Below, in pieces: positions 26,224 to 35,819 of a stretch of 64,000 nt of DNA; positions within the stretch are counted from its first letter, which is position 1, and the number at the start of each line of letters is the position of its first letter. The notes beneath the pieces are model-generated. The model did no database searches, was not told the DNA's origin, and saw only the letters and a list, made by a program, of their open reading frames with translations. The position numbers were made by a program, and so were the translations under genes. The stretch is from Flavobacteriales bacterium UBA4466 (lineage in GTDB: Bacteria; Bacteroidota; Bacteroidia; Flavobacteriales_D; Crocinitomicaceae): positions 62,001 through 126,000 of the forward strand of contig CAJJBE010000005.1 in assembly GCA_905182335.1 (NCBI GenBank). The letters are read 5' to 3'.

Positions 26224-28674
26224 ATGAAAAATATGATAAAATCAGTTGTAATTTGCATACTTGCATTTAGCTCTACACTAAGTTTTGCGCAAAACATCAA
26301 TATGGGAGATGAAGGATTTTTGGAAACAAATCCTGCAAACTGTAATACCTTTGGTGTCGCAGCTAACAATTTTTTTGATGATGGTGCCGGAGCTAACTAT
26401 TCTGCAAACTTTAACGATACAACAGTATTCTGCCCTGATTTGAATTTTGGCACAAAAATGACAATGACATTTGCAATTAATGCAGGCTTTGAATTCAATG
26501 TTGATGGCTCTGACTCTATATATGTATTCGACGGACCAGATGCAACTGCTTCTTTACTTGGAGTTCATAATTCAATAACTGATCCAAATGGATTTGCTTA
26601 CACGGCATCTTGGAGTAATCCTAGTGGATGTTTGACAGTTGTCTTTATCTCAGACGGAGCAAACGAAGGGACAGGATGGGCTGCCAACGTTCAATGTGGT
26701 AACCAAGCACAGCCATTCGAGCCGCATATCGAGGCATTTATTAATGGGCAAGGTATGGACGCTTTGAATCCTGCAGATACTGGATTTGTAGATGTTTGTT
26801 TTGGTGATAGCATTTTGTTTGTGGCAACACCAGTTTTTCCTTATTCACTTGAAAATATAGGATATGGATACTCACAAGATGTGAATTCAAATATTGAATT
26901 TGATTGGTATATTACAGATGGTGGAACATATCAAGATAACGATTCTGTTTGGTTTACCCCACCGTCAAGAAACGGCTTCCTTATTGATGTTAAAATGGAG
27001 GATCAATTCCCTCAAATTAATAGAATTTTATGTAAAGTTAGAGTTTCTCAATTACCTAATTTTACAGGTACGGGACCAGTTGAAGACACTGTTTGTTTAG
27101 GCTTAAGCACCACACTTATTGGAGGTGTTACTGCTTCTGATACTGTAGGTGTTGACATTCCTTCTGGAACTTTTGAGCTCGGAGGATCATTTGCTGGCTT
27201 GACATATTTACCTGATGGATCAGGGGCACAATATCAAGCACCAATTGATATAGGGGGATTTCCTGATGGAGCTGTAGTTTCAAATTCACAAGATTTAAAT
27301 CAAGTATGCATCACAATGGAACACTCTTATATTGGCGATTTAGAAATAGCTCTTCAATGCCCAGATGGTACACAAGTAACTTTATTGAATTCATATAGTC
27401 CTGGTTTTATTCCTGGTGGAATTAGTGGTGGCAGTACCTACATGGGAGACCCTATAGATGATAGTGGTGGTGGTGGTCCTGGTGAAGGCTGGGAGTACTG
27501 CTTTAGTTCAGTTTATAATACCTTCAACGATTGGCCTTCAGAAACGGGAAATACGATACCTGCTCCAAATTTTGGGAATAATGGACCTTCATTAAATCCT
27601 AATGGTGTATTCTTGCCAGAGGATGATTTTTCTGCTTTCGCTGGATGTCCAGTGAATGGGCAATGGACAATTATTGTTCAGGATAACTTAGGAATTGATG
27701 ATGGGTATATTTTCGAATGGGGATTATACTTTGATCCATCATTCTTTCTAGGGGCTAATGGTTATCAAAATACGGTTAGTTCTGAAGATTGGCAAAATCA
27801 TTCAACAATTGTTTCAGGTCAATCTGACACTTTATTGGTTGTTCAACCAGACACACCTGGCTTTACTTATTACACCTATGAAGTTACAGATAATTTTGGT
27901 TGTGATTATGATACAACGGTTGCAATCTATGCTCTACCTCAGCCTTCTATATTTAATGATAGTATTGGTTGTGATTTAAGCTATTTTGTTAGTAACACAG
28001 AGTCGTTTAATGGAGGTGTATGGTCTACTGTAGATACAGCTATTTCATTTTCACCATCAAACGATATAGAGAATCCTTTAATTGTCACATCAACCCCGGG
28101 TTTATATACGATAACCTATACTGATAATGCTTGTAATATATCTGTAACATCAGAGGTTGATTTTCTACCATATCCATTTACATATTTCACGGATACTGTA
28201 CTTTGTAATGGGGTTTTGTATAATTTAACAGCGCCTGATGATAATCTTTATCCGACAAGTTTTGTATGGAATGATGGTACAATTGGGCAGACAATTAATA
28301 TTGATAGCCCAGGTTCATATACGGTGACTATGAGTAATATTTGTCATACGACTCAGGAGTCCGTACTCGTTGATTACCAGCTTTGCATCATTGAACCTCC
28401 TAATGTTATTTCGTTAGCTGAAGGTTCTCCAAATAATGAATGGTATGTTAAGTCTGAAGGCAGCTTTGCTAAGTTTAACCTTACCATTATAAATAGATGG
28501 GGGAACATCTTATTTGAATGTATCGACTCAGGTAACCCTAGTAATTGTAAGTGGGATGGAACAAATAAAAAAGGTGATAAAGTTGAAGATGGAGTTTATT
28601 TCTATACCATTGATGCTGCTATTGATACTGGGGATGATATTCAGAAGCATGGGTTTATTCAAGTGGTACGCTAA
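26224..28674 (+). CDS. Large secreted protein with CUB-like and P domains, T9SS type B signal
   Basis: 816 residues from the ATG at 26224 (an ATG at 26200 would overlap the previous gene and spoil the signal peptide). Order: signal peptide (VVICILAFSSTLSFAQ); a CUB-like domain (about 20-150: DSIYVFDGPDATASLLG, LTVVFISDGANEGTGW); a long beta-rich region; a proprotein-convertase P-like domain (about 290-500: VCITMEHSYIGDLEIALQCP, GQWTIIVQDNLGIDDG); Ig-like repeats; and a gliding-motility-associated C-terminal sorting domain (LTIINRWGNILFE, WDGTNKKG, VEDGVYFYTI). Its destination is the cell surface through the type IX system. Cysteine spacing and the domains suggest adhesion, not catalysis. Confidence 0.88.
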   Translation: MKNMIKSVVICILAFSSTLSFAQNINMGDEGFLETNPANCNTFGVAANNFFDDGAGANYSANFNDTTVFCPDLNFGTKMTMTFAINAGFEFNVDGSDSIYVFDGPDATASLLGVHNSITDPNGFAYTASWSNPSGCLTVVFISDGANEGTGWAANVQCGNQAQPFEPHIEAFINGQGMDALNPADTGFVDVCFGDSILFVATPVFPYSLENIGYGYSQDVNSNIEFDWYITDGGTYQDNDSVWFTPPSRNGFLIDVKMEDQFPQINRILCKVRVSQLPNFTGTGPVEDTVCLGLSTTLIGGVTASDTVGVDIPSGTFELGGSFAGLTYLPDGSGAQYQAPIDIGGFPDGAVVSNSQDLNQVCITMEHSYIGDLEIALQCPDGTQVTLLNSYSPGFIPGGISGGSTYMGDPIDDSGGGGPGEGWEYCFSSVYNTFNDWPSETGNTIPAPNFGNNGPSLNPNGVFLPEDDFSAFAGCPVNGQWTIIVQDNLGIDDGYIFEWGLYFDPSFFLGANGYQNTVSSEDWQNHSTIVSGQSDTLLVVQPDTPGFTYYTYEVTDNFGCDYDTTVAIYALPQPSIFNDSIGCDLSYFVSNTESFNGGVWSTVDTAISFSPSNDIENPLIVTSTPGLYTITYTDNACNISVTSEVDFLPYPFTYFTDTVLCNGVLYNLTAPDDNLYPTSFVWNDGTIGQTINIDSPGSYTVTMSNICHTTQESVLVDYQLCIIEPPNVISLAEGSPNNEWYVKSEGSFAKFNLTIINRWGNILFECIDSGNPSNCKWDGTNKKGDKVEDGVYFYTIDAAIDTGDDIQKHGFIQVVR

Positions 28675-28690
28675 TTAATTTATAAAAGTT

Positions 28691-28723
28691 AAAAAAGGGA
28701 TGCCATTTGGTTTCCCTTTTTTT
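28691..28723 (+). terminator. Rho-independent terminator after the T9SS type B gene
   Basis: AAAAAAGGG (28691-28699) pairs with CCCTTTTTT (28714-28722); an inner CC/GG pair shortens the loop. It lies 16 bases after the stop and ends in a T-run, well before the gap promoter. Confidence 0.8.
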
Positions 28724-28734
28724 GTATTTGGATG

Positions 28735-28765
28735 TTTGGGATATGAAAGACATCATTACTTTTAC
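28735..28765 (+). promoter_or_regulatory. Bacteroidota-type promoter of gap
   Basis: TTTG at 28735-28738, a 19-base spacer, and TACTTTTA at 28758-28765. This is a nearly complete -33/-7 pair and sits between a terminator and the gap ATG (28786), giving a leader of about 15 bases. Confidence 0.7.
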
Positions 28766-28785
28766 AGAATATAAATCAAAATAAA

Positions 28786-29775
28786 ATGAAGAAAATCGGT
28801 GTAAATGGCTTTGGCCGAATAGGAAGATATTTCACACGAATGTCTTTAGATAATCCTAATGTTGATGTCGCTGTGGTTAATGATTTATCAGACATCAATA
28901 CATTGGCACATTTGTTCAAATACGATAGTGTTCATCGTAAATTGAAACATGAGTTTCATATAGATGGGAATAAGATTGTATTTTCGAATGGGAAAGAGAT
29001 TCATTTTATTTCTGTGAAAAATCCGGAAGATATTAAATGGTCTGAATATGATGTCGAAGTTGTTTTAGAAGCTACAGGTGTATTTAGAACAAAAGAACTT
29101 GCTTCTAAACATTTAATAGGTGGAGCAAAAAAAGTTGTTTTATCTGCTCCGTCAAAAGATGGCGAGATAAAAACTCTTGTTTTAGGTGTTAATGATGCAT
29201 TGCTTTTAGATACAGATATAATTATTTCAAATGCATCGTGTACCACAAATTCAGCAGCTCCTATGGTTAAGGTGATGAAGGAGTTGTGTGAAATAGAAAG
29301 TGCTTTTATAACAACTGTGCACAGCTACACATCTGATCAGCAACTTCATGATGCACCGCATAAAGACTTAAGAAGAGCAAGAGCTGCAGCTGAGTCAATT
29401 GTACCAACAACGACGGGTGCTGCAAAAGCGTTGTCTAAAATATTTCCAGAACTGGAAGGGCATATTGGAGGTTGTGGCATTCGTGTTCCTGTTCCGGATG
29501 GATCAATGACAGATTTAACTTTTGTGGTTAAGAATCCACCTACTGAAACTCAAATTAATAAAGCTATGAAGACTGCCTCTGAAGGTAGTTTAAAAGGGGT
29601 ACTGGCCTATACCGAAGATCCAATTGTTTCAGTTGATGTTATTGGTGAGGCTAACAGTTGTGTTTTTGATGCATTGCTAACCAGTGTGATTGGTAATATG
29701 GTAAAGGTTGTAGGTTGGTATGATAATGAAGCGGGTTATTCTAATCGATTAATTGATTTAGTTCAAAAAATGTAA
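28786..29775 (+). CDS. gap: Glyceraldehyde-3-phosphate dehydrogenase, type I
   Basis: NAD-dependent oxidation of glyceraldehyde 3-phosphate to 1,3-bisphosphoglycerate in glycolysis. 329 residues. Rossmann motif GVNGFGRIGRYF; catalytic C152 in SNASCTTNSAAP; the histidine in TTVHSYTSDQQLHDAPH; and a C-terminal WYDNEAGYSNR. An aspartate after the second strand (VVNDLSD) favours NAD. It is slightly shorter than most type I enzymes, with VPVPDGSMTD where many have VPTPTGSVVD. A single gene between its own promoter and the convergent SPOR gene. Confidence 0.95.
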   Translation: MKKIGVNGFGRIGRYFTRMSLDNPNVDVAVVNDLSDINTLAHLFKYDSVHRKLKHEFHIDGNKIVFSNGKEIHFISVKNPEDIKWSEYDVEVVLEATGVFRTKELASKHLIGGAKKVVLSAPSKDGEIKTLVLGVNDALLLDTDIIISNASCTTNSAAPMVKVMKELCEIESAFITTVHSYTSDQQLHDAPHKDLRRARAAAESIVPTTTGAAKALSKIFPELEGHIGGCGIRVPVPDGSMTDLTFVVKNPPTETQINKAMKTASEGSLKGVLAYTEDPIVSVDVIGEANSCVFDALLTSVIGNMVKVVGWYDNEAGYSNRLIDLVQKM

Positions 29776-29782
29776 TTGATAG

Positions 29783-30832
29783 TTACCATTTGTAAACCCA
29801 ACCTTTAGGTGCTACAGATTTTAAATCGACTAGCCCAGCTTTCGCTTCAGCTATTGTCGGGAATGATTTAACACTAACGAGCATCATTCCCCTTCCTCTA
29901 CCAATCTTAATGGTATATCCTTCGCTTCTCAATTTATCTCCTAATCGATTTGCATATCTCTCAGATGTGAATGCTCCTGCAATTATATGATATGGCTTCT
30001 CAATATTCGAGTTTGTATCTTTTTCAAGTGTTTCGGAATCTTTTAATTCAATATCTAAAGACTCTTCGTTTGTTGATAAATCACCATTTAATATTTTTGC
30101 TCCAGTTTCTACAATAATTGAGTCAATCTCAGTATTTGAAACATAATCTTGAGCTTGCTTTTCGTTTTTTGTATCTAATACAATAATACCATTATCGAGA
30201 TGTTTTTTGTAATTCAGCCCGAAAAAAACACCTCCTCCAACAAGAAGTAAAATTAATACGAGTATTCTATAAAAGCCAACGCCGCGTCTTTTCTTTTTAC
30301 TATTTTCTTCCTGTTCTTTGCGTAACTCATCAAGTTTAGCTAGAGTTGCCTCGCGTTCTTCTTTTTCAAGAATATTTAATTCTTTATTTTCTAGTTCCTC
30401 TTCTTTTACTTCAGGGATTACTGTTTGACTAGGAGTAAGAATATTTTCATCTTCTGCCTTTTTGAGTTCTTCTTTTTTCACTGCCTCAGTTTCTTTTTCT
30501 ACAGAAGTACCTTCATTCATTTGACTCCAGCTTTTAAAATCGATTTCATCATCATTTTTATAGAAAGAACCAAACTTATACATATCATAAGATTCTCCTT
30601 TATCTAATTCTATTTGAATTTCACGAACATACTTTGAAATTAAATTCATCGCTTCATTCTCATCAATGCCTTCATTTTTAGAAATGTACGATGTCAATTT
30701 ACCGTCATCATGTTTTAGATAAGACATAAACATAATTTCTCCCTTGTCTGCATTGATAATTGTAAGCGCACCAAGGCTTGGTATGATAATTGTATTTACT
30801 TCTTTAAGAATTTCTAGTAGATATTTATCCAT
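29783..30832 (-). CDS. HU-CCDC81/SPOR domain membrane protein
   Basis: 349 residues. An N-terminal HU/CCDC81-like domain (about 1-105: LKEVNTIIIPSLGALTI, YDMYKFGSFYKNDDEIDF), an acidic coiled-coil-prone stretch (about 110-185, rich in Glu and Lys), one membrane span (about 190-210: FYRILVLILLLVGGGVFFGL), a linker, and a C-terminal SPOR domain (about 275-349: YHIIAGAFTSERYANRLGD). SPOR domains bind denuded glycan strands at division septa. The cytosolic HU-like part could link the septum to DNA or to a protein partner. A promoter box lies immediately upstream. Confidence 0.87.
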   Translation of the reverse strand: MDKYLLEILKEVNTIIIPSLGALTIINADKGEIMFMSYLKHDDGKLTSYISKNEGIDENEAMNLISKYVREIQIELDKGESYDMYKFGSFYKNDDEIDFKSWSQMNEGTSVEKETEAVKKEELKKAEDENILTPSQTVIPEVKEEELENKELNILEKEEREATLAKLDELRKEQEENSKKKRRGVGFYRILVLILLLVGGGVFFGLNYKKHLDNGIIVLDTKNEKQAQDYVSNTEIDSIIVETGAKILNGDLSTNEESLDIELKDSETLEKDTNSNIEKPYHIIAGAFTSERYANRLGDKLRSEGYTIKIGRGRGMMLVSVKSFPTIAEAKAGLVDLKSVAPKGWVYKW

Positions 30833-30836
30833 GATG

Positions 30837-30844
30837 TAAAAGTA
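30837..30844 (-). promoter_or_regulatory. Candidate -7 box of the SPOR gene
   Basis: Minus-strand TACTTTTA, seven of eight positions of the consensus, four bases before the ATG at 30832. Position -33 reads TTTT. The transcript would be practically leaderless, as for sufS and the tlyA-like gene. Confidence 0.45.
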
Positions 30845-30870
30845 TAATTATTTTGAATGGATAAAAAAAA

Positions 30871-31725
30871 TCAAAATAACTCCGAAAAGTTAAATGTGTC
30901 TTTAAGCCGAACTCCTTTTTCGGTATTCTGCAATGTACAACACTCGTTCGAATAATCGTGTTCAAGAAATAAGACATAATTAGTCTCTTCTGCTTTTTGT
31001 AGAAATTTTTCTTTCTCCGAGAGTGTTATTAAAGGGCGTGTGTCATACCCCATTACATATGGGAGTGGTAAATGACCAACACTTGGAAGTAAATCAGCCA
31101 TAAAAGCTAACGTTTTACCTTTATAATGGATGTGTGGGATCATCATGCTTTCTGTATGTCCATCAACGAAAAGCACGTCGAAATTATTGAACACATTTTT
31201 TGTGAAATTAGATTCTCGGTCAACAAATTTTAATTGCCCACTTTCTTGTATTGGAAGAATATTCTCGGATAAGAAGGATGCTTTTTCTCTAGGGTTAGGT
31301 TTTGTAGCCCATTCCCAATGCTTCTCGGTGCTCCAATAAATCGCGTTTTTAAATACGGGCTCAAATCCAGTTCTGCCCTTATTCCATTTTATAGCTCCTC
31401 CGCAATGATCAAAATGTAGGTGTGTTAAAAAAACATCTGTTACATCATCGACCGAAAAACCAAGTTTCTTTAAGTTTGGTACAAGGCTATTTTCATCAGA
31501 CAGGTAGTAGTGAGAGAAGAATTTCTCTGATTGTTTATCTCCAATACCTGTGTCAACTAAGATTAAACGATCCCCATCTTCAATTAGGAGCGTCCGCATC
31601 GACCAATCACACATGTTTTTTGAGTCCGTTGGATTTGTTCTTTCCCATAATGATTTAGGAACGACACCAAACATAGCACCTCCGTCTAATTTAAAATTCC
31701 CTGTATTAATTGGATGAATGATCAT
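30871..31725 (-). CDS. MBL-fold metallo-hydrolase
   Basis: 284 residues of the metallo-beta-lactamase superfamily. The binuclear metal motif is THLHFDHCGG (HxHxDH), with the further ligands in VDGHTESM and the C-terminal EHDYSNE. The arrangement recalls N-acyl-homoserine lactonases and related hydrolases with the tag IEDGDRLILVDTGIGD, but the substrate cannot be called. A short spacer of nine bases separates its start from the DMT-transporter stop, so both probably belong to one leftward operon with ribD. Confidence 0.88.
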   Translation of the reverse strand: MIIHPINTGNFKLDGGAMFGVVPKSLWERTNPTDSKNMCDWSMRTLLIEDGDRLILVDTGIGDKQSEKFFSHYYLSDENSLVPNLKKLGFSVDDVTDVFLTHLHFDHCGGAIKWNKGRTGFEPVFKNAIYWSTEKHWEWATKPNPREKASFLSENILPIQESGQLKFVDRESNFTKNVFNNFDVLFVDGHTESMMIPHIHYKGKTLAFMADLLPSVGHLPLPYVMGYDTRPLITLSEKEKFLQKAEETNYVLFLEHDYSNECCTLQNTEKGVRLKDTFNFSELF

Positions 31726-31734
31726 AATAGTATT

Positions 31735-32601
31735 TTATTTGCAGGTTGCAATATACAAAGTTGTAATGGCTAAAATGGCAGTGATTAAGCCAATTATTTT
31801 CTTTGTCGTTTTTGTTTCTTTAAATATGATAAATCCAATGATTGCTGAAAAAAGAACCACCGAGACATTTGTTATCGCGAGCACTGTTGAATCGTTCCAG
31901 CCAGTTGTGCGATAGGATAATAATAATAAGTAAATAGAGAAGTAGTTGGGTATTCCCAAGACGATACCTGCTAATATATTTTTAAACTGAATTTTTGTCT
32001 TTTTTTGAATAAGCCGAATAATGAGTATTATACTTCCTATGATCCCTGCAGAACCGAGTCCTACTGAAGTAAATATTGCAGGAGTCATTGAGCCAAGAAC
32101 ATTTTTTTGTATGAAGTTCAATAGGAAGTCTAGTGCACCACTTCCTATGAATAAGAGGAGTAGCATCCATGAAGCACCGGCTTTATCTTTTTCACTAGGT
32201 GATGAAACCAAGAATACTCCAATAAATGCTAGTGTAATTCCAGTAATTTTTAAAAGAGACAAGTCTTCGGAATATCCGATCAGCATGAGCAATAGTGAAA
32301 TTGACATACTCATTTTTACAGCAATAGAAGTAGAGGCAACACCGTTAACTTGTGAACTCTTCGCCATTATAAAGAATAATCCTATGAATAGAAATGCACA
32401 AAGTATGGAAAAATAAAGCGACTGTGTATTTTCTAATGAACCTACTTGCCATTCACTACTGTACAAACCCAAACCGATAGCGGCTGCAGTGAAATAGTTA
32501 AATACGATTGCTTGAAATGTGTCAATTTTAAATAGCTTAAATAATTTAAAGATGACGAATATGATTGTTGAACTACAAATTGAAAGAATTAATGGAATCA
32601 T
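31735..32601 (-). CDS. EamA/DMT-family exporter
   Basis: 288 residues with ten hydrophobic segments in two repeated halves, as in drug/metabolite transporters. Family traits are the tandem five-helix repeat (ITGITLAFIGVFLVSS in half one, SAIIGFIIFKETKTTKK in half two). The first codons overlap ribD by four bases, so translation is coupled. The position just after ribD suggests possible transport of a flavin-related compound, but this is only positional. Confidence 0.85.
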   Translation of the reverse strand: MIPLILSICSSTIIFVIFKLFKLFKIDTFQAIVFNYFTAAAIGLGLYSSEWQVGSLENTQSLYFSILCAFLFIGLFFIMAKSSQVNGVASTSIAVKMSMSISLLLMLIGYSEDLSLLKITGITLAFIGVFLVSSPSEKDKAGASWMLLLLFIGSGALDFLLNFIQKNVLGSMTPAIFTSVGLGSAGIIGSIILIIRLIQKKTKIQFKNILAGIVLGIPNYFSIYLLLLSYRTTGWNDSTVLAITNVSVVLFSAIIGFIIFKETKTTKKIIGLITAILAITTLYIATCK

Positions 32602-33611
32602 ACGTTATAATAAGTTAAGATCTGATCTCCAAAAAAATCAATTTCTTCTGTTGCTTGTGTATTTAGTGTTGGTGCTTTGGTTCCACTAACTAGGCATTCT
32701 TCACCTTGAATTACTAAGGCTTCATCCCAGAGTTTAGCGTCGATAAATGATTGAAGCGTTTTTCTACCTCCTTCAATGATAATTGACTGAATTCCTAGTT
32801 TGTAAATAGCGTCTATGATTGTTGATGAAGTTACTTTTTCAAGTTTGATCCAACTTAAGTTGTCGGTATGATTTTGTTTTTGTGTATTTAAAATAACGGT
32901 CGGTGCCTCGTCATTAAATATCAATGACTCTTGTTTTAATCTTAACTCTGAGTCAATGACTATACGAATTGGATTCTTTCCTCTGTAAGCGCGAACTGTA
33001 AGGGTCGGATTATCACTTTGAACTGTTTTACGTCCAACAAGGACTCCTTGGTATTCACTTCTGAGTTTATGAACGATTGTTTGAGTTTCTGGGGCAGAAA
33101 CCCAATACTGCTTAGCGTCCTTGTCTATAAACCCATCCATTGACTGAGCCCACTTGAGTAAGATGTAGGGCCTGTGGGATTCATTAAATGTAAAAAAATG
33201 TTTGTTCAACGCACGGCAAGCTTCTTCAAGAACTCCAACCTTAACTTCAACACCTTTTTCTCGAAGTATCTGAATTCCTTTTCCGTTTACTTTAGAAAAG
33301 GTGTCCAAACTTCCAATAACAACTCTTTTAATTTTGGTTAATAGTAATACACAAGGCGGAGTTTTTCCATAGTGCACGCAAGGCTCCAAGGAGACATAAA
33401 TAGTTGATTCTTTTAATAATGAAGGATCTTTGATACTATTTATAGCGTTTACTTCAGCGTGAGCAAATCCATATTTCTCATGATACCCTTCACCAATTAT
33501 TTCCCCCTTATGAACTATTAAGGCACCAACCAATGGATTAGGCGCAACTTCTCCCATACCTAATTTCGCAAGTTGGATACATCGCTCCATGAAGAATTCG
33601 TCTGAATGCAT
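32598..33611 (-). CDS. ribD: Bifunctional riboflavin deaminase/reductase
   Basis: Deaminates and reduces the pyrimidine intermediate of riboflavin synthesis. 337 residues. The N-terminal deaminase has H51-A-E53 (FAHAEVNAI) and the zinc cysteines C78 and C87 (LEPCVHYGKTPPC). The C-terminal reductase domain starts near residue 150 (PYILLKWAQSMDGFI) and contains VLVGRKTVQSDNPTLTVR and IIIEGGRKT. It overlaps the DMT transporter gene by four bases; other rib genes are not nearby. Normal length. Confidence 0.96.
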   Translation of the reverse strand: MHSDEFFMERCIQLAKLGMGEVAPNPLVGALIVHKGEIIGEGYHEKYGFAHAEVNAINSIKDPSLLKESTIYVSLEPCVHYGKTPPCVLLLTKIKRVVIGSLDTFSKVNGKGIQILREKGVEVKVGVLEEACRALNKHFFTFNESHRPYILLKWAQSMDGFIDKDAKQYWVSAPETQTIVHKLRSEYQGVLVGRKTVQSDNPTLTVRAYRGKNPIRIVIDSELRLKQESLIFNDEAPTVILNTQKQNHTDNLSWIKLEKVTSSTIIDAIYKLGIQSIIIEGGRKTLQSFIDAKLWDEALVIQGEECLVSGTKAPTLNTQATEEIDFFGDQILTYYNV

Positions 33612-33670
33612 TAAACGAAGATAGAGTTTAGGATTTAAACGTTCTCAATTTCTTTTATATTTTCGTAGGC

Positions 33671-34939
33671 ATGAATTCATTTACAACTAGAAACAAATTG
33701 AAGTATTTGTTTAGCTTACCTGTTATTGTTGCGGCATTAGGTTATTTCGTTGATATCTATGACTTAACCTTATTTGGAATTGTTCGCGTGGAAAGTCTTG
33801 AAGATTTAGGACTGGATATTAACTATGTAGGATCACTAATATTGAATTGGCAAATGCTGGGTTTAATGTTGGGAGGTATCTTATGGGGTATTTTTGGAGA
33901 TAAGAAAGGGCGCTTATCTGTATTGTTTGGTTCAATACTCGTGTATTCAATTGCGAATATTGCTTGTGGTTTCTTGCCTCAAATGCAATTTATGGATACT
34001 ACAGCACTCTATTGCATCTTACGTTTTATAGCAGGTGTTGGATTGGCAGGGGAACTAGGTGCTGGAATCACATTAGTCTCTGAATCATTACCGAAAGAAT
34101 TACGTGCAATTGGAACATCATTGGTTGCTGGATTCGGACTATTAGGAGCAGTTGTGGCTAAATTAACAGTTGGTTTTTCTGGAGATTGGACAGTTGCTTA
34201 TTTTATTGGAGGTGGATTAGGGTTGGCTCTTTTAATTCTAAGGGTTGGCGTTGTTGAGTCCGGGATATATAAAGATTTAGAAACGAATTCAGGTGTAAAA
34301 AAAGGAAACTTTATCTCGTTTTTCACGAATTATAAACGGTTTGTAAAGTACATTAAATGTATAGCAATTGGACTTCCTACCTGGTTTTGTATTGGCATAT
34401 TTGCATTCTTTGGAGATCAATTTGCGACTCCTCTGGGGATTGATGGAAACATCGATCCGGGAACATGTATTATGTGGGCCTACATTGGTATTTCAGCTGG
34501 TGATTTTGCTAGTGGGTTTATTAGTCACTTATTGCATTCACGTAAAAAAGCAATTTTCCGGATGCTTATGTTTACATTAATAGGAGTCGTACTACTCGTT
34601 TCTGGTGCGGCAAAAACGGTTAATATGTATTACTTCTTTATGGTATGGCTTGGTCTCGGAACGGGTTATTGGGCAATGTTTGTTACTGTTGGAGCAGAGC
34701 AGTTTGGAACAAATATTCGTTCTACCGCAGCCACGACAATTCCAAATATGGTTAGAGGTAGCCTGCCACTGATGGTTATTCTTTTTAATTATTTGAAAGA
34801 CGATTTCTTTGTTGCACCAAATAGTGGTGTAATAATTTCAGCAATTATTGTTGGTTCAATAGCATTTGTCTTAGCTATTTATTCAACCTTAACAATTGAA
34901 GAAACACATAACAAAGACTTAGATTTTATTGAAGAATAA
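33671..34939 (+). CDS. MFS transporter, sugar-porter-like
   Basis: 422 residues with 12 predicted membrane segments. The loop 2-3 motif is GIFGDKKGRLSVL (the MFS motif A, Gx3Dx2GR), and RFIAGVGLAGELGAGITLV resembles the motif B/C region of the metabolite-proton symporter and sialate/sugar acid families. The first helix carries FVDIYDLTLFGIV, with an unusual Asp pair. Substrate not identified. It is a single rightward gene, divergent from ribD and convergent with the peroxiredoxin gene, with a spacer of 212 bases. Confidence 0.85.
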   Translation: MNSFTTRNKLKYLFSLPVIVAALGYFVDIYDLTLFGIVRVESLEDLGLDINYVGSLILNWQMLGLMLGGILWGIFGDKKGRLSVLFGSILVYSIANIACGFLPQMQFMDTTALYCILRFIAGVGLAGELGAGITLVSESLPKELRAIGTSLVAGFGLLGAVVAKLTVGFSGDWTVAYFIGGGLGLALLILRVGVVESGIYKDLETNSGVKKGNFISFFTNYKRFVKYIKCIAIGLPTWFCIGIFAFFGDQFATPLGIDGNIDPGTCIMWAYIGISAGDFASGFISHLLHSRKKAIFRMLMFTLIGVVLLVSGAAKTVNMYYFFMVWLGLGTGYWAMFVTVGAEQFGTNIRSTAATTIPNMVRGSLPLMVILFNYLKDDFFVAPNSGVIISAIIVGSIAFVLAIYSTLTIEETHNKDLDFIEE

Positions 34940-35101
34940 ACCGATTGTTTATACCTTCAGGAAAGTGATTTTTTTGTGGTTTTGTGCTCGGGCATCAATT
35001 AGTAATCTAATTAAGACCGATTGTTAATTTTATATGCTTCGGGGCCTATGTTACAACGAATGTAAGGTGTTAGAGTTAAAGGTATGGATAATCTTAAGTG
35101 T

Positions 35102-35132
35102 AAAAAAAAGCCGCTCATAAAATGAACGGCTC
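35102..35132 (-). terminator. Rho-independent terminator of the peroxiredoxin gene
   Basis: Read on the minus strand: GAGCCGTTCAT, a TTT loop, ATGAGCGGC and then eight or more T. The stem has nine pairs including one G:T. It begins about 20 bases after the peroxiredoxin stop. Confidence 0.85.
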
Positions 35133-35151
35133 AAACTGAACATTTTATGTT

Positions 35152-35784
35152 TTAGTGTTTACCTAAGTAATCTGCAACTCCGTCAAAAGAAGCAGTCATA
35201 CCTTCATCACCTTTGTGCCAGTTAGCTGGACAAACTTCACCATTCTCTTCAAAGAATTGTAAAGCATCAACCATTCTTAATGCCTCATCAACATTCCTTC
35301 CTAATGGGAACATGTTAACTAATTCATGCATTACTGTTCCTTCTTTGTCAATTAAGAATAATCCTCTGTATGCAATCATTGGTCCGTTAGCAATCATGTT
35401 TCCATCCATATCGTAATCATAATCTCCAGCCAATACTCCGTATGCATCAGAAATTGTTTTAGAAGTATCTGCAACAATTGGGTATGTTACCCCTTGGATT
35501 CCACCTTTATCTTTAGTTACTTGTAACCATCCCCAGTGCGACTCTTCAGTATCTGTTGAAGCAGCAACAACTTTTACTCCTCTAGCTTCGAATTCAGCAA
35601 GCTTTGCTTGAAATGCGTGAAGCTCAGAAGGACAAACGAATGTAAAATCTTTTGGGTAAAAGAATAACAAGACGTGATTTTTTCCGATGAATTGGTCTAA
35701 AGAATAATCTTGAACAATTTCTCCTCCGTTAACTACTGCAGCCGCCTTAAATGATGGTGCTTTTTTTCCTACTAATACTCCCAT
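35152..35784 (-). CDS. Typical 2-Cys peroxiredoxin
   Basis: Thiol peroxidase of the AhpC/Prx1 class. 210 residues. The peroxidatic cysteine is C51 in DFTFVCPSE, the resolving cysteine C184 in GEVCPANWHKGDEGM, followed by a YLGKH tail instead of the eukaryotic YF signature. An unusual insert (DYDYDMDGNMIANGPM, about 120-135) separates the strands in the middle. No ahpF or thioredoxin gene is adjacent. It has its own promoter candidate and terminator. Confidence 0.95.
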   Translation of the reverse strand: MGVLVGKKAPSFKAAAVVNGGEIVQDYSLDQFIGKNHVLLFFYPKDFTFVCPSELHAFQAKLAEFEARGVKVVAASTDTEESHWGWLQVTKDKGGIQGVTYPIVADTSKTISDAYGVLAGDYDYDMDGNMIANGPMIAYRGLFLIDKEGTVMHELVNMFPLGRNVDEALRMVDALQFFEENGEVCPANWHKGDEGMTASFDGVADYLGKH

Positions 35785-35819
35785 TATATTTTTGTTTGTT
35801 GTTTTTAATAATTGTGATT

